A stretch of 64,000 bases of DNA from Cavenderia fasciculata (lineage: Eukaryota > Evosea > Eumycetozoa > Acytosteliales > Cavenderiaceae). The stretch spans positions 558,001 to 622,000 of the forward strand of contig NW_004457718.1 in the NCBI RefSeq assembly GCF_000203815.1. Reading direction: 5' to 3'. Positions 10,820 to 21,892 of this stretch are shown in pieces. The stretch's first letter is position 1, and each line of letters opens with the position of its first letter. The translations under genes and the position numbers were made by a program. The notes under the pieces were generated by a model that saw only the letters and a program-made list of their open reading frames with translations, did not search any database and had not been told where the DNA came from.

Positions 10820-13800
10820 CTATTTTTTTTCCTCAGTTCTTGATAATAACCTTTTTCTGTGATTAAATCTAGTCAAATCGACGAAAAAAGTATTATTATT
10901 AATAAACTTATTGGCTGGCTCATTCTCAAAAACTCGATACTTACTTTGCAACTGACAATTGATATGATTATTGGGGTTTGGAACAAATCTAAAATTTAAA
11001 TATTCTTCATTTTCAAATACTTGTTTGTGAATTTCATCTGCACCTGGATACCAAGCAATTTGGGTCATGGGAGTAGAGGGTATACTTTCAATATCTTGCT
11101 TTTCAATACAAACTTGCATAAATAGGTGGGGATAGATACCATGATCGATATATGATACCAGGCCAATTTGGTTGTTTGAAATTTTCAGTGTAGCATTTTT
11201 TGATCTCCATTCTCTTCCTTGACTAGTATATCTTTTTTGTGTTTTGGTTAGGTTAATTTAGATTGGCTAGTGTTTAGTGTTTCAAAAGTACCTACATTAG
11301 TTCTCCAAGACCATAATCTTGGTAGTCAATGATTAAAAATACCTTTCCCATTGATGATTCAAGAGGTAGTTCACCTTTTATCTTGTTAGTGTCTTGGTCA
11401 TTTTGATGGTGATGGGCAAATACAATTAAATGTGGCATGGATATATGAATTCCAAAAATATTGTCGGGGGTGGTGGTGATGCTACCAAGAGATGAAGGAA
11501 AATGATAAAAAGTTGGAATGAGCTGGAAATAACTCAAATGCTTGAGGTTTTCCAGGTGCTCGATGTTTCTTCCTAGAGGATGAGGATAAGTAAAGGAGAA
11601 GATTAAAACTTTTAAACTAGTTGGAAGTGACATTGGCTCGATATTGCTTTGAAATGAATCACCAAACTCTAAAAACAATAGAGAGGGAGGAAGCATATCT
11701 TTTTCAATGGGTTGATTAAATCTTCCTAATAATTTTAAGACTGTGATGGTTGGTGGTAGCATTCCTCGAATGTCGCTGTTGACTTGGCTATCGATGGTTA
11801 GATTGGTAATATAATGAGGGAATTGACAAGTGATGGGAATATTCAAATAGTAGCCCATTGACATTTGTCGTTCATTTTTGATTCTTTGGTGATATAAAAT
11901 CGCCTGTAGAGAACCCCTTTCAACGGGATCAGCCATCAACAACCAATTTACAAAATCAATAAGTTCTTGTGAATACCTTTTTGGTGATATTTTAACTATA
12001 TTTTTCTCTAAAAATAATTTACGGAAATGAACATCACTAGGATGGCTTGATTGAAGTTGGGTTAATAAATAATTATTGTTTTTTTTACATTCTCATACCA
12101 TGTTAATAATTTATGAATGGTTGATCCAATTGAATACATGTCACATGGTTTTCCATATTGTTTATGAATAGTTTCCTTTAACACAAAATTAATTTTAGAT
12201 TGAATGATTGGAATGATAATTAATAAATTTCTCTTACTGGTGATAAATATCCAAGTGTTCCTCTCGTCAATTCAGCTATCCTTGTGAGTTCTGGTGTTAT
12301 CACTACAGATGGCTCATCATCATCGTCGTAACAGTCTATTTGTTGGTCTACTCTTTTGCTGTTCAAAGTACAAGTAATATTTTCGTCTTGCTTCTCTTGA
12401 TCCAACTTTTCTTGTCCTGTTTTTTTTTCTTGGATGAGTCGATCAATAAACTTACAACATCCCAAATCACCGAGTACCAACCCTCCATTTCTGTCAATAA
12501 AAATATTCAAAGGTTTAATATCCAGATGCACTATATTTTTGGACTCGAGTACTTCCAAAATCTTGAGTAACTGTGAAATAATTGTCCAGATAACCTTTTC
12601 TTCAACCCACAAATAATTTTTTGGAAATGATCGGTTATTTCTTAAGATGAATTTGTTAACTTTATATGAAATTATTTTCCTTTTCATCAATTGGTACATA
12701 CAAAGCAACAACACGGTCATACAATCCATTTAAATCTCCATTCAAACAGTATTCAAACAATATCTTTATCTTTTTCTCGTTTGTTATCTCTTCGTGATAG
12801 ACGTATTCTACAAAGTTATGATGCCCTTCTAACAACTTCATTGCCTTGATTTCATTAAAGGCACTTTCATACAATCTTAAAGATAGAGAATAATCAACCT
12901 CTTTGAGGACATACTATAGTTGGAAAAAATTTAGTTGAAATAGCCAATCACAGGATCCTGTGGACCATAAGATATTAAATTAAATTTACTTACCAAATTA
13001 CATAAATCCTCTGTTATGACCAAAGATACTTTGTTTGATGAATCTTGAAAGTAAAACAATCGGTAGTAGGATTTTTGGTCCAATACAATAGGGTTGTAAA
13101 AATGATCCTTTGCGATTGTGGTGGCAGGTGTTTGGGAATCACCGTCACACTCGGCGTCCCGAATGACTAGATCACATTCTTGGAGTTTGTCAAAAAAGAA
13201 ATAGTTTATGGTTCTGGGGGCTGAGTTGTCCAGCGTGATGAGACCAACGGCAATGGTGTTTGCATTTGGTCCATACACCATCCTTTCTCTTTCATGAGTG
13301 TCCAATTTAAAATGAATCGATTGACAGATCCCTCCAAGTGCATCTTGGTAATGAATGACAACGAGTATATTTGATGCGGTTTTGTTCAAAATCTGGAAAG
13401 GCTTTCTCTCTCCTTGCATAATTTTTGACCAAATGGAGACGGATACTTGAAATAGGGATTGATGGCTGTTCTCCACACAAAAAGATGATTTGTTTCCAAA
13501 CTTTGGTCGAACCAAATCCAAAAGTTGAATAGGTCCAACCATAAAAACTTTGAGGGATTCCAACCCAATAATGTCCAATGGTATTTCACACGATACTTCT
13601 CGGAATCTTGTCGATAGTAGTCTTTGTTGTGGAGACTGTTCGCGATTATAATATATCCCAAGAGTGGCCAATGATGATGGGAGTTGATTTTCTTCTAGAC
13701 TCTGACTGAAATGTGTACAAAGCTCCAAGTATTGTAGGTTGGGTGGAAGTATTTTAGAGGTTAGATCCATACTATACTTTGAATCAAAAGCCAGTGAAAC

Positions 13801-14385
13801 AAGAGATCCTGGTAATGACCCAAGTTCAAGGTGGGTATTGAAGCTCTTTCCAAACTGGAGTTCCTGTAGAGTCGAGGGCAAGGTTGATGGAGGGATCCGA
13901 CAATTAAATGAGAAACCAAGCTCCAACGACTCCAAATATTTAGGTAGCACCATACTAAACATTCCTTCTATCGCTTGATACAAAGGTTGGTTGAATGAAT
14001 ATCCAAATTTTAGTTCTTTGATTGAGTCTGGTAGAGACCCTGCGGTGAATGGTTGATTAAAGTCTGATCCAAGATGAAGAGTTAGTAACTGCGTCGGCAA
14101 CACCCCATTTAGAGGCTGATTAAACCACTTTCCAAATGACAATTGAGTTAGAGTGTGAGGTAGAGAGCCCTTTGCTATTCGCTCATTAAACTCTGACCCT
14201 AAATGCAACCACGTGAGTGATCTTGACAACGTTGTTGATAGAATTGGTTGAATCTGATGGGTGATGTTTACGACCTGTACTTCATCTTCCCATTCCATCT
14301 CATCAGGGATTAAACCAATCATTCTTTCTGTGTTGTTGTTCAAATGTATGAAAAGATCAATGATCATGTGAATATGATTGATCAT
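10820..14385 (-). CDS. FNIP-repeat protein with embedded protein kinase domain (Fnk-like)
   Basis: Six exons: 14385..12994, 12913..12702, 12640..12238, 12175..12099, 12045..11296 and 11231..10820, giving 1,081 residues. FNIP repeats (FGxxFNQPL alternating with LPxxLxxL) fill about residues 60-240. Kinase part: the glycine-rich loop is degenerate (FQDSSNKVSLV, none of the three glycines). Next come the VLK lysine (about 468), HLDIKPLN (573-580), GDLG in place of DFG, an acidic insert of about 60 residues in the activation segment, then GTLGYLSPE and DMYSIGS. More FNIP-like repeats (LPPTITVLKLLGRFNQP) and a unique tail follow. Exon 1 to exon 2 joins are frame-consistent and reconstruct strands beta1-beta3 of the kinase, so I treat this as one gene, not two. 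The least certain junction is exon 4/5: either a 53-nt intron (12098..12046) or read-through with a one-base slip in an A8 tract. Substrates unknown. Confidence 0.75.
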
Positions 14386-15328
14386 ATTTCGTTTGTCGGT
14401 CGGTTCAAAAAAAATATTTTAAAAAAAAGATTGTTTGATTTATTTATTATTTTTTTTAAATTGGTTTCATTACAAAGTTGAATAAACTATTTACAAATCT
14501 AGTTTTGTTGGCGTCCCAACTCTCAACCCAATCCTTGTCAGTGGCAGGAGAGACTCTGAATAGACTAGTTTTAGTAGAGCCGACGGCGATTGGACGGTAC
14601 CCCACCATCTCTACCACCTCTGATGTAACAGGAAGATATACTCTTTCTCCAATCCGTCCTGGTGCATACACCATTACCACTGCTCTTGGCCATCAACACA
14701 CCAATACTGGGTACCGTCCAATCGCCAGGATTGTCTGGGGTGAGAGTGAACAACAACATGAATTTAAAACAAAACTATACTATACGATATCGATATCGTA
14801 CAGCACAACAAACAACCAAACAAACAATCAATCAATCAAACAACAAGCCAAGGTATTGAATTTAATTGAATCTACAGATAGATCCATTTTATTTTATTTA
14901 CACTTTGTTTCACACCATTAACTGATTCCTCCCTCCAAAATCTACTTCAAATGTGTACGTATGAATAATCATATGAATTGAAATCAAGTGCTGTGTTAAA
15001 ATATTTTATTCCCTTGTAATCAAAATAGTGGACTAGGGGGGTCAAAAAGGATGGTGGTATCATTCTTTCGATGCCCACTCCAACCAGATAGTACGATATT
15101 GTCAAAATACCTATTGTCATTGTATTCCACTCCACATAATTATTCATTTAATATTAGAGTAATAATAATAATGTATTATGATGCAGAAATCAAAAGAATT
15201 CATCTCTTTGGGGTAATACCGAATCCTTAAAAATAATAATAATAATAACTATATTGAGTACTTGTTCTTGTTATAAATAAACATATATATCTTAATTTTA
15301 ATTCATTGTTGTGTTGATGGTGGTTTGG
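14386..15328. other. Gene-poor stretch between FNIP kinase and PRC1-like genes
   Basis: No confident gene. Two minus-strand open stretches exist. One at 15147..14947 starts with ATG and codes 66 residues; one at 14680..14456 ends in FNFVMKPI and lacks a good ATG. They could be exons of one small gene, but no splice pair I tried gives a recognisable protein. An 18-bp inverted repeat (14585-14726) lies inside the second. The flanks are AT-rich with ATAA runs near 15235-15255. Confidence 0.4.
14585..14726. repeat. Perfect 18-bp inverted repeat with a 106-bp spacer
   Basis: GGCGATTGGACGGTACCC at 14585-14602 recurs as its exact reverse complement at 14709-14726. The arms are far richer in G and C than the surrounding DNA, so chance is unlikely. 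A transcript could fold the arms together. I see no transposase or target-site duplication next to it. Confidence 0.8.
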
Positions 15329-18037
15329 TTATAAACAACTATCATTCATAATTAAATCACCATCATTGTATTGATGATGACAAACAATTGATTGGTCATT
15401 AAAAAGGAGTGGTCGTGACGACGATATAATCACTGGTGTTTTTTGAGGTGTGCGATTACGTCCAGCACTACTACTACTACTGGAAGTTGGGATTTTGGAT
15501 TTACTTGCTGGTGATTGCAACGAGGAGGACGACGACGTTTGTGATTCTTTGTTGGAGGGTTGTTGTTGTTTGATTGTGATTGTTTTGACAGTTGTAGGTG
15601 GCTTGGTCGTTGATTTGGGAGAAGCCAATTTCTTTTTAATGAGACCGTTGGCCGAGAGGTTGTGGGTGCTGCTACTGGGTGCGGCTGCAATCACAACCAC
15701 CTTTTTCTTGCCGCTGCTGGCAGCAGTAGCTGAAGCGGTGGTACCCGTATGGTTGATCATATGGTTGGTCAAAGGTGACAATGGTGCGCGTACAGACGTT
15801 GGTTGTGGTTTGGGTGTTACCACTGTTGCTGTAGTCTTTTTAATGGCCGATGACTTGGCCGACGACGACGAGGTTGCCTTGTACGGAGACTGCATCAATT
15901 CCTGTTGTTTAATGGCCGCTATTCTTGGTGTCTTTGGTGTTGATGGTGTTGATGGTTTGGGTGGTTGTTGTTGTTGACTATTCACAGATGATGCAATGGT
16001 TTGTTTGCCATTTGGTGTTTTTGGTAAAGATGTTGAAAAAGATGACGTTGATGATGAACTAGACGAACTAGTGGATGAAGTTGAAAAGGATGAGAATTTT
16101 ACAGATGATGATGATGATGATGATGATGAAGATGAAGAAGATGACGTTGAATTTGAAGGAATAGATGGAACTGGTTTGGAAGAGGAAACACTACTAATAC
16201 CGCTACTAGTACTTGAAGAAGAAGAGGAAGAAGGATTTGATTTAGTACTATCACTCTTCCCCATGGCCTTTCTTATTTTCTCTGATTCCTTGATACGCTT
16301 TTCATGATCCTGTTGTTGTTGCATCAACTCTAAATAATTGAATCCTTCATAGTTGAATGGTTCCCCATGCGTCTGTTGCCACTCGACAAGTTCATTTTTT
16401 AATTTCTCTTCTACCATTGGTAATTTTTGGAATTCTTTTCGTAACTAAACAAACAAACAAAATATAATTAATAAAACATCATTATTGTATATTATTATAT
16501 GTTTATGGTTACCTTTTCCTCTTGGAATCTTGAACGATCAAACTTTTTACTTAATAAACGTTCCTTGTCCCCGAGTACATTTTGTTCGTAATTAATCTTT
16601 TGGTTTCTGATAGTTTCTCTCTTTTCAATCAATGAAAACATTGGTATGGATAATTGGTAGAGTTCAGATGTGCGTTGGTGTTCGTTTTCGAGTGCGTCCA
16701 ACATTTCCTCTGACACTTCTGGGAACCCGACGGCATCGATAAACTCATCGACCTTTTCGGGTGGCCAACGAATCATCGCGTACATTTCCCCAAGTTTCTC
16801 TCTTGCATTATTTATAAATCTTCCTAATCCCAATCTTCTAATATCTTCAACTCTTGTTAATTCTTCTTGGCACTAAACAAAATGAATAAATAAAAATAAA
16901 TTAATATGTATATTCAATATTATCATTTCATTTTGCTTACAGCTTCAATAACATCAAGACCAAGACCAGCAGTTTTACCAAAGAAAGATTCACGTTCATC
17001 CTCTGGTATGGACAACTTGTCCCACAAAGCAGTTATCTTTTTTGCATAGTCTGATACCAATGCTTCATTCTCCTTTCTGATGATTGCCAACTTGACAATC
17101 TTTTGATCCAATGCTACAACAGTGCTGGTGCTCAATGATAATGGTGATACGATATCAATCATGACTGCACCTGCACCTTCACTACCACCACTACTATTGT
17201 TGTATTCAGTCAATGCCATCTTTGTAATTGCCTTTTCAAATTCAGTCTCTGGTGCAATTCTCAATTCAGTCCACAACTCTACAATTTGAATTGATAAATC
17301 TCTAACTTTTATAAATGATTCATTCTAAACATAAACATAAAATAATAAATATTAAATATTAATTTTGATTCCAGGTTATTTGTTTCAATGAACATACTCT
17401 TTGTTGTTGAAGTTTCTTTACTTTCTTTTGAAGTGATGATATCTTTTCCATTGAATAATCGTTGCCATTGATTTCACTCTCATTGACTCGGCTGGCATTG
17501 ACAACATCTTTGATTTCCAAATCCCTTGAATACTCTTCAATCTTTGATTCCAAGTCTTCAATAATCACTGCTCTATCTTCGGTTCTCTAAAGAGTATAGG
17601 AATGGTTAATATATTCAACAAATAATAGTATTATTATTAATATTTACATACCTTTTTCAATAAACCAAGTTGAGTTTGGATAAAAGATACACGTTGTAAT
17701 AGGGTCATTGCTTGTAATGGTTTGTTCAAATCTTTGACAGTCTCACCCAACTCTGTCGACATTGAACATATAGTCTCTAATCCACCTATTATATCTTTGA
17801 TTACATCATCTTTATATTTCTCTTCTCTCTTTAACAATGATTGATAAAGTAATATGACCTGACTTGATAATCTACAGATTCAAATGATTAGTATTGTACA
17901 AACTATCTAATTACTAACTAATTAATTAATTACAATACATACTGTTCAAAATGCTCTTTTCTATATGGTTGTTCAGCTCCTAATTCATCCCATATCTTTA
18001 CTGTTCTCTTTAACAAGTCTTTGATTCCGTCTTCCAT
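15329..18037 (-). CDS. PRC1/Ase1/MAP65-family microtubule cross-linking protein
   Basis: Bundles antiparallel microtubules in the spindle midzone in other eukaryotes. Exons are 18037..17943, 17871..17652, 17586..17398, 17324..16941, 16872..16513 and 16444..15329. Every junction is GT/AG with frame kept, giving 787 residues. The N-terminal half is coiled coil: LKRTVKIWDELG, LLKREEKYKDDVIK, QLGLLKK, LQKKVKKLQQQR and ALWDKLSIPEDERESFF. The conserved spectrin-like microtubule-binding part follows: GRFINNAREKLGEMYAMI, MFSLIEKRETIRNQK, RSRFQEEKLRKEFQKLP and GEPFNYEGFNYLEL. The C-terminal 320 residues are low-complexity (poly-Ser, Lys, Thr, Pro) with TP/SP sites such as KTPNG, PKTPR and SPLTN that a cyclin-dependent kinase could use, and they end in a unique tail. 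Divergently paired with dbr1 across 364 bp. Confidence 0.88.
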
Positions 18038-18401
18038 TACTTGATTTTAGAATCATTAAAATTGATTATATAATAATTATATTAAATTAAATTTGTTCAG
18101 AAGTTGTCTCTCTTTTTCTCTCTATACTCTATACTCTATCTATCTTATTCTAAATCTATCTATCTTATAAATATATATACGTGTAAAGTAAGTAAATAAG
18201 GTAGTATGATTTAAATTTGAAAAAGTACCGGCAAAAACACCATCATTGCAAAAGAGCGCCAACTCGAGTTGAAGATGAAAATTTGAAAAACATAAATTAA
18301 AATGAACTTCCACACCTTTGTATCATTTGAGTTTCGCGAAAGAGATAATATAATATATTATATTTATTTATTTATTTATTTATTAATATATTTATAAAGT
18401 T
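18038..18401. promoter_or_regulatory. Shared 364-bp divergent promoter region
   Basis: Lies between the start codons of the PRC1-like gene (minus) and dbr1 (plus). It is AT-rich with CTAT/TCTATC runs on the PRC1 side and a TTTATTTATT tract just before dbr1. Both promoters and 5' leaders must fit here. Confidence 0.6.
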
Positions 18402-19904
18402 ATGAAAGTATGTTAAAGAACACATGTGTTATGTATTGATGTTATATAGAGTACTAATTGATCGTGTTATATGTATATAGGTAGCAATAGAGGGATGTTG
18501 TCATGGAGAGATTGAAACTATTTATAATTCATTGGTGCATATAGAGAATACTACCAATACAAAGATTGATTTGTTGATTTGTTGTGGAGACTATGAAGCT
18601 ATTAGAAATCAACATGATTTGTTGTCGTTGGCTGTACCCGACAAGTACAGAGCTCTGGGGTGCTTCCATCACTACTATAGTGGACGTTTGGTGGCACCGA
18701 TACTGACTCTGGTGATTGGTGGCAACCACGAGAGCTCCAGTTACTTTTCAGAGCTAGAGAATGGTGGCTGGTTGTGTCACAATATCTACTATATGGGTCG
18801 TGCAAGTGTCGTCAGTGTGGGTGGACTGCGTATAGCCGGTGTATCGGGTATCTACAAAGATCACGACTACCAAAAAGGACATTTTGAACAACAACCACTC
18901 AACTCTAGTACAATGCGATCAATCTATCATATTAGAGAGATTGATGTACTCAAAATGCTAGATATCGCCTCTCTACCATCTACACAGCGTATCGACATTG
19001 CATTCTCACATGACTGGCCTCAAGGAATCATAAACTATGGTGATAAACAGAGATTGTATAGAATGAAGAAACATCTTGCACAGGATGGTGATCTACTTGG
19101 TAGTCCTCCAAACATGCAGATACTCAAAACACTGTGTCCTCGGTATTGGTTCTCTGCACATCTTCATGTTAAATGGGGTGCTGTATATCCTCATCCAAAT
19201 GGTCCGACCACTGAAACAAGTGAACCTAAAACAACCAAGTTTCTTGCTTTGGACAAGGTGTTACCAGACAGAGATTTTCTTCAAATTTTAGATATTGACC
19301 CATCAACAACAACAACAACAACAACAACAAGCCAACAATCATCACCATCCTCTTCACCAAAACTTGTATATGATGCACAATGGTTATGTATATTAAACAA
19401 AACAAAATTAATTACAGCCAATCATAACAATCATTTCCCAACTCCACTTGACAAGAATTCTTTTAAAAAGTATGTTTGTTTTTATTTATTTGTTTGTTTG
19501 TATACATACATATATGACCCGTTTGATTCAATATTTATTGACCCTCTATTTTTTAATTAATTTTATTTTAGACTTTGTACAAAAGAAGAAATAGAACATA
19601 TTAAACTTAGATTTAAAACAATTTATAAATTAAAGAATCAATTGGATGATGGAGTGGATTTGTCAACGATAAAGGATGAAGATGCAATGGAAATAAGTCA
19701 ATCGAATTTTGTGGCCAATACATTGGCATTTGATCCAAGCAATCCAAACAATCCATTACCATTTTTAGCACCTCGGTTCCCTAATCCTCAACCGATTGTA
19801 TTGAGTCACCTTATTGCAATTGTTTGTGGTAATGATCCAATCGATGCATCAACATTATCCAAATTAAATGTTGAAACTTTTTCTCAATCAAATTTAATAT
19901 CAAC

Positions 19905-19939
<35 letters not shown>

Positions 19940-20067
19940 TTAATAATAATAATAATAATAATGCAGATGAAGAAACAAGTCAAGCAACCAAAATGCAAAG
20001 AATATCAATGGATCAAACATCTAAAAAGTTTAAAGACGAATCTGAAATTGATTTGGATGATCTTTAA
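18402..20067 (+). CDS. dbr1: RNA lariat debranching enzyme
   Basis: Cleaves the 2'-5' bond of excised intron lariats; a nuclear metallophosphoesterase. Exons are 18402..18407 (only ATGAAA), 18481..19469 and 19572..20067, giving 496 residues. The 6-nt first exon is needed to supply the start: joined to exon 2 it reads MKVAIEGCCHGE, the canonical Dbr1 N-terminus. Metal and catalytic motifs are all present: GCCHGE (7-12), CCGDYEA with Asp39, IGGNHES with Asn84, FSHDWPQGI and the final SAHLHVKW. The family's C-terminal domain follows (WLCILNKTKLI, then KKLCTKEEIEHIK). A poly-Thr run lies near the end of exon 2 and a poly-Asn tract (AAT repeats, 19909-19965) near the C-terminus; both are dictyostelid habits. 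Confidence 0.95.
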
Positions 20068-20212
20068 TAATAAATGGGATTAAAGATTCTATTAAATATT
20101 AAAAAACTATGTAATTGGTTCATGAAACATGACCATCATAACACATTGCGATGTAAATTTATTAAATAATCCAAATGAATTTATAGTGAAATTAATTATA
20201 ATATATACAAAA

Positions 20213-21202
20213 TTATTGGTACAAGTTCGATGGACCATTAAATGATGAAAGTAAATCTACCATTTTCTCTATTGTTTCTACGCTGCATATTCTGGAATAC
20301 TTTGGAGCAACTTCCATGATCACAGACTTGGTGATAGGGGACCCATTAATAACATGAGGGTGTGCGGCATTGAGACGAAGATCCTTTAATCTGATGACTG
20401 CTCGTAAGACCCTATCATCAAGTCCGAATTGAGCCTTTGATGTATCCCAAGAGGTGATGTTGGCTCTTTCCAACTCTGCAAAGGTGTGTGATTTGATTTT
20501 CATATCCTTACAGACTGCCTTTTCCAATTGAATTGCCAATTCTCCAAGAATCAATTCATTCTCAATATTGATTCTTTCATTGGTGAGGTATTGATTGTAA
20601 TCCTCGAGCTTTTGAGTCTTTGAGGTAAGTCCATTCACCATACTCAAAAGAGTATCGTACTTGGTTTCCATATTCTTTTGTTGCGTTACATTCTCTACTT
20701 TCATCTCATCTATCGTCACCTCCAGCTCTACAATTTTCTTTCCTTGTTCTGATATAGTGTTTCTTTGCTCAACGATTTTCTTGCCTTGTGCAACGATTGA
20801 TTTGCCTTGATCGGTGACCATCACCTCCAGCTCTACAATTTTCTTTCCTTGTTCTGATATAGTGTTTCTTTGCTCAATGGTTGTCTTGCCTTGCGCAACG
20901 ATTTTCTTGCCTTGTGCAACGATTGATTTGCCTTGATCGGTGACCATCACCTCCAGCTCTACAATTTTCTTTCCTTGTTCTGATAAAGTGTTTCTTTGCC
21001 CAACGATTGTGTTTTCCTGCTCTAAAGTTTTAACCTCCAACATGCCAACCTTGACAACTGTGGCCATGTTTACTTGATGAGCCGGGGACTGAATATGTTG
21101 TTGGATGGGAGGAGGTTGTGTATTCTCTGTTGGTGTATATTCTGTTGTTGGTTGCGAGTCAACTTGTGACAGAGCACGTCCGTGACTTGATTTTTTGACC
21201 AT
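20213..21202 (-). CDS. Coiled-coil protein with internal heptad-phased tandem repeats
   Basis: Unrecognised 329-residue, single-exon protein. After a polar, Pro/Gln-rich N-terminus (1-50), residues about 55-215 form a long coiled coil built from repeats such as SEQGKKIVELEVMVTDQGK and QGKKIVAQGK. At DNA level a shared block recurs with starts near 20719, 20824 and 20950. The spacings of 105 and 126 bp are 35 and 42 codons, both multiples of seven, so duplications preserved the heptad register. The C-terminal 110 residues (from ELILGELAIQLEK to the end) look globular and include LNAAHPHVINGSPITK. It converges on dbr1 with only 145 bp between the two stop codons. It may be a structural or scaffold protein; I do not assign a function. 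Confidence 0.7.
   Translation of the reverse strand: MVKKSSHGRALSQVDSQPTTEYTPTENTQPPPIQQHIQSPAHQVNMATVVKVGMLEVKTLEQENTIVGQRNTLSEQGKKIVELEVMVTDQGKSIVAQGKKIVAQGKTTIEQRNTISEQGKKIVELEVMVTDQGKSIVAQGKKIVEQRNTISEQGKKIVELEVTIDEMKVENVTQQKNMETKYDTLLSMVNGLTSKTQKLEDYNQYLTNERINIENELILGELAIQLEKAVCKDMKIKSHTFAELERANITSWDTSKAQFGLDDRVLRAVIRLKDLRLNAAHPHVINGSPITKSVIMEVAPKYSRICSVETIEKMVDLLSSFNGPSNLYQ
20707..21010 (-). repeat. Tandem repeat inside the coiled-coil gene
   Basis: Three near-identical copies of a block of about 65-75 bp, separated by variable QGK-type units. Period differences are exact multiples of 21 bp (seven codons). High DNA identity between copies suggests recent duplication. Confidence 0.75.
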
Positions 21203-21446
21203 TGCGATACTGGGTAGTATAGTAGTAGTAGTAGTAGCGATATAGTATTTGTTTACGCAAAGATTCTGTCTTTTATTTCTATAACATGTTATTCTGGGTA
21301 TTTTTAATAAGTGAAAGAATAAAAAACTCTGATAATATTAGCAGAGGGGAAATAAAATTAAAATAAAATTAAGTTAATATTAAAGCTACAAATTTGAGCA
21401 TTTGCCCATATTTCCAATGACCTTTATTTCATACATTCTGTAAAGA
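21203..21446. promoter_or_regulatory. Divergent promoter region, coiled-coil gene and cupin gene
   Basis: 244 bp between opposed start codons. Contains TAG trinucleotide runs near 21220-21236 and AT-rich sequence. No specific element recognised. Confidence 0.4.
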
Positions 21447-21892
21447 ATGAATAAAAGGTAGGTTTTTACCTTAATAGTATGATGTTGTACTAATAGACTG
21501 TCTATTCATTTTGCAGAGGAGTGATTGAATATAGCAACGTTGGTAATCTATTGGACAATGTACCTGTAGTCAAGACCGATGGCGATGAAGTGTTTGAATC
21601 GTTATTTGACAAACAGGGTATCAAGATTGAAAGAATCGTATCGAATGGACAATGCTCACCCGACGACTTTTGGTATGACCAAGAACAAGAGGAATGGGTG
21701 TTTTTGATCAAAGGAAGTGCTTCATTGGAGATCAAAGATGACAAGACACCCACCTCGACAAGAATGATTGACCTCGTTCCAGGATCATATGTGCAAATAC
21801 CTGCTCATTTAAAACATCGTGTTGCAAAGACCGATACAACTCAACAAACTATTTGGTTGGCTTTATTCTTTCCATCTTCTAAATTAAATTAA
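21447..21892 (+). CDS. Small single-domain cupin protein
   Basis: 128-residue cupin. Exon 1 is 21447..21457 (11 nt, ATGAATAAAAG) and exon 2 is 21517..21892; the intron is GTAGGT...TTTTGCAG and the join reads MNKRGVIEYSNVGNLLDN. The core FWYDQEQEEWVFLIKGSA and LVPGSYVQIPAHLKHRV matches the two cupin motifs of a bacterial-style small cupin family, with FWYDQ, EEWV, PG and IPAHxxHRV conserved. The first motif lacks the classic HxH pair, so metal binding may differ or be absent. Substrate unknown. The family is widespread in bacteria as stand-alone ORFs, so bacterial origin is plausible but unproven. Confidence 0.85.

Noticed and set aside
14478-14921. Plus-strand frame with a Cna B-like phrase (GRYTLSPIRPGAYTI)
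   Set aside because: It has no ATG start, the likeness is one short segment, and it covers the inverted repeat. Probably chance.
15450-16307. Plus-strand acidic frames opposite the PRC1-like gene
   Set aside because: They are antisense of poly-Ser and Lys/Pro-rich coding sequence (TCA/TCT read backwards gives Glu and Asp runs).
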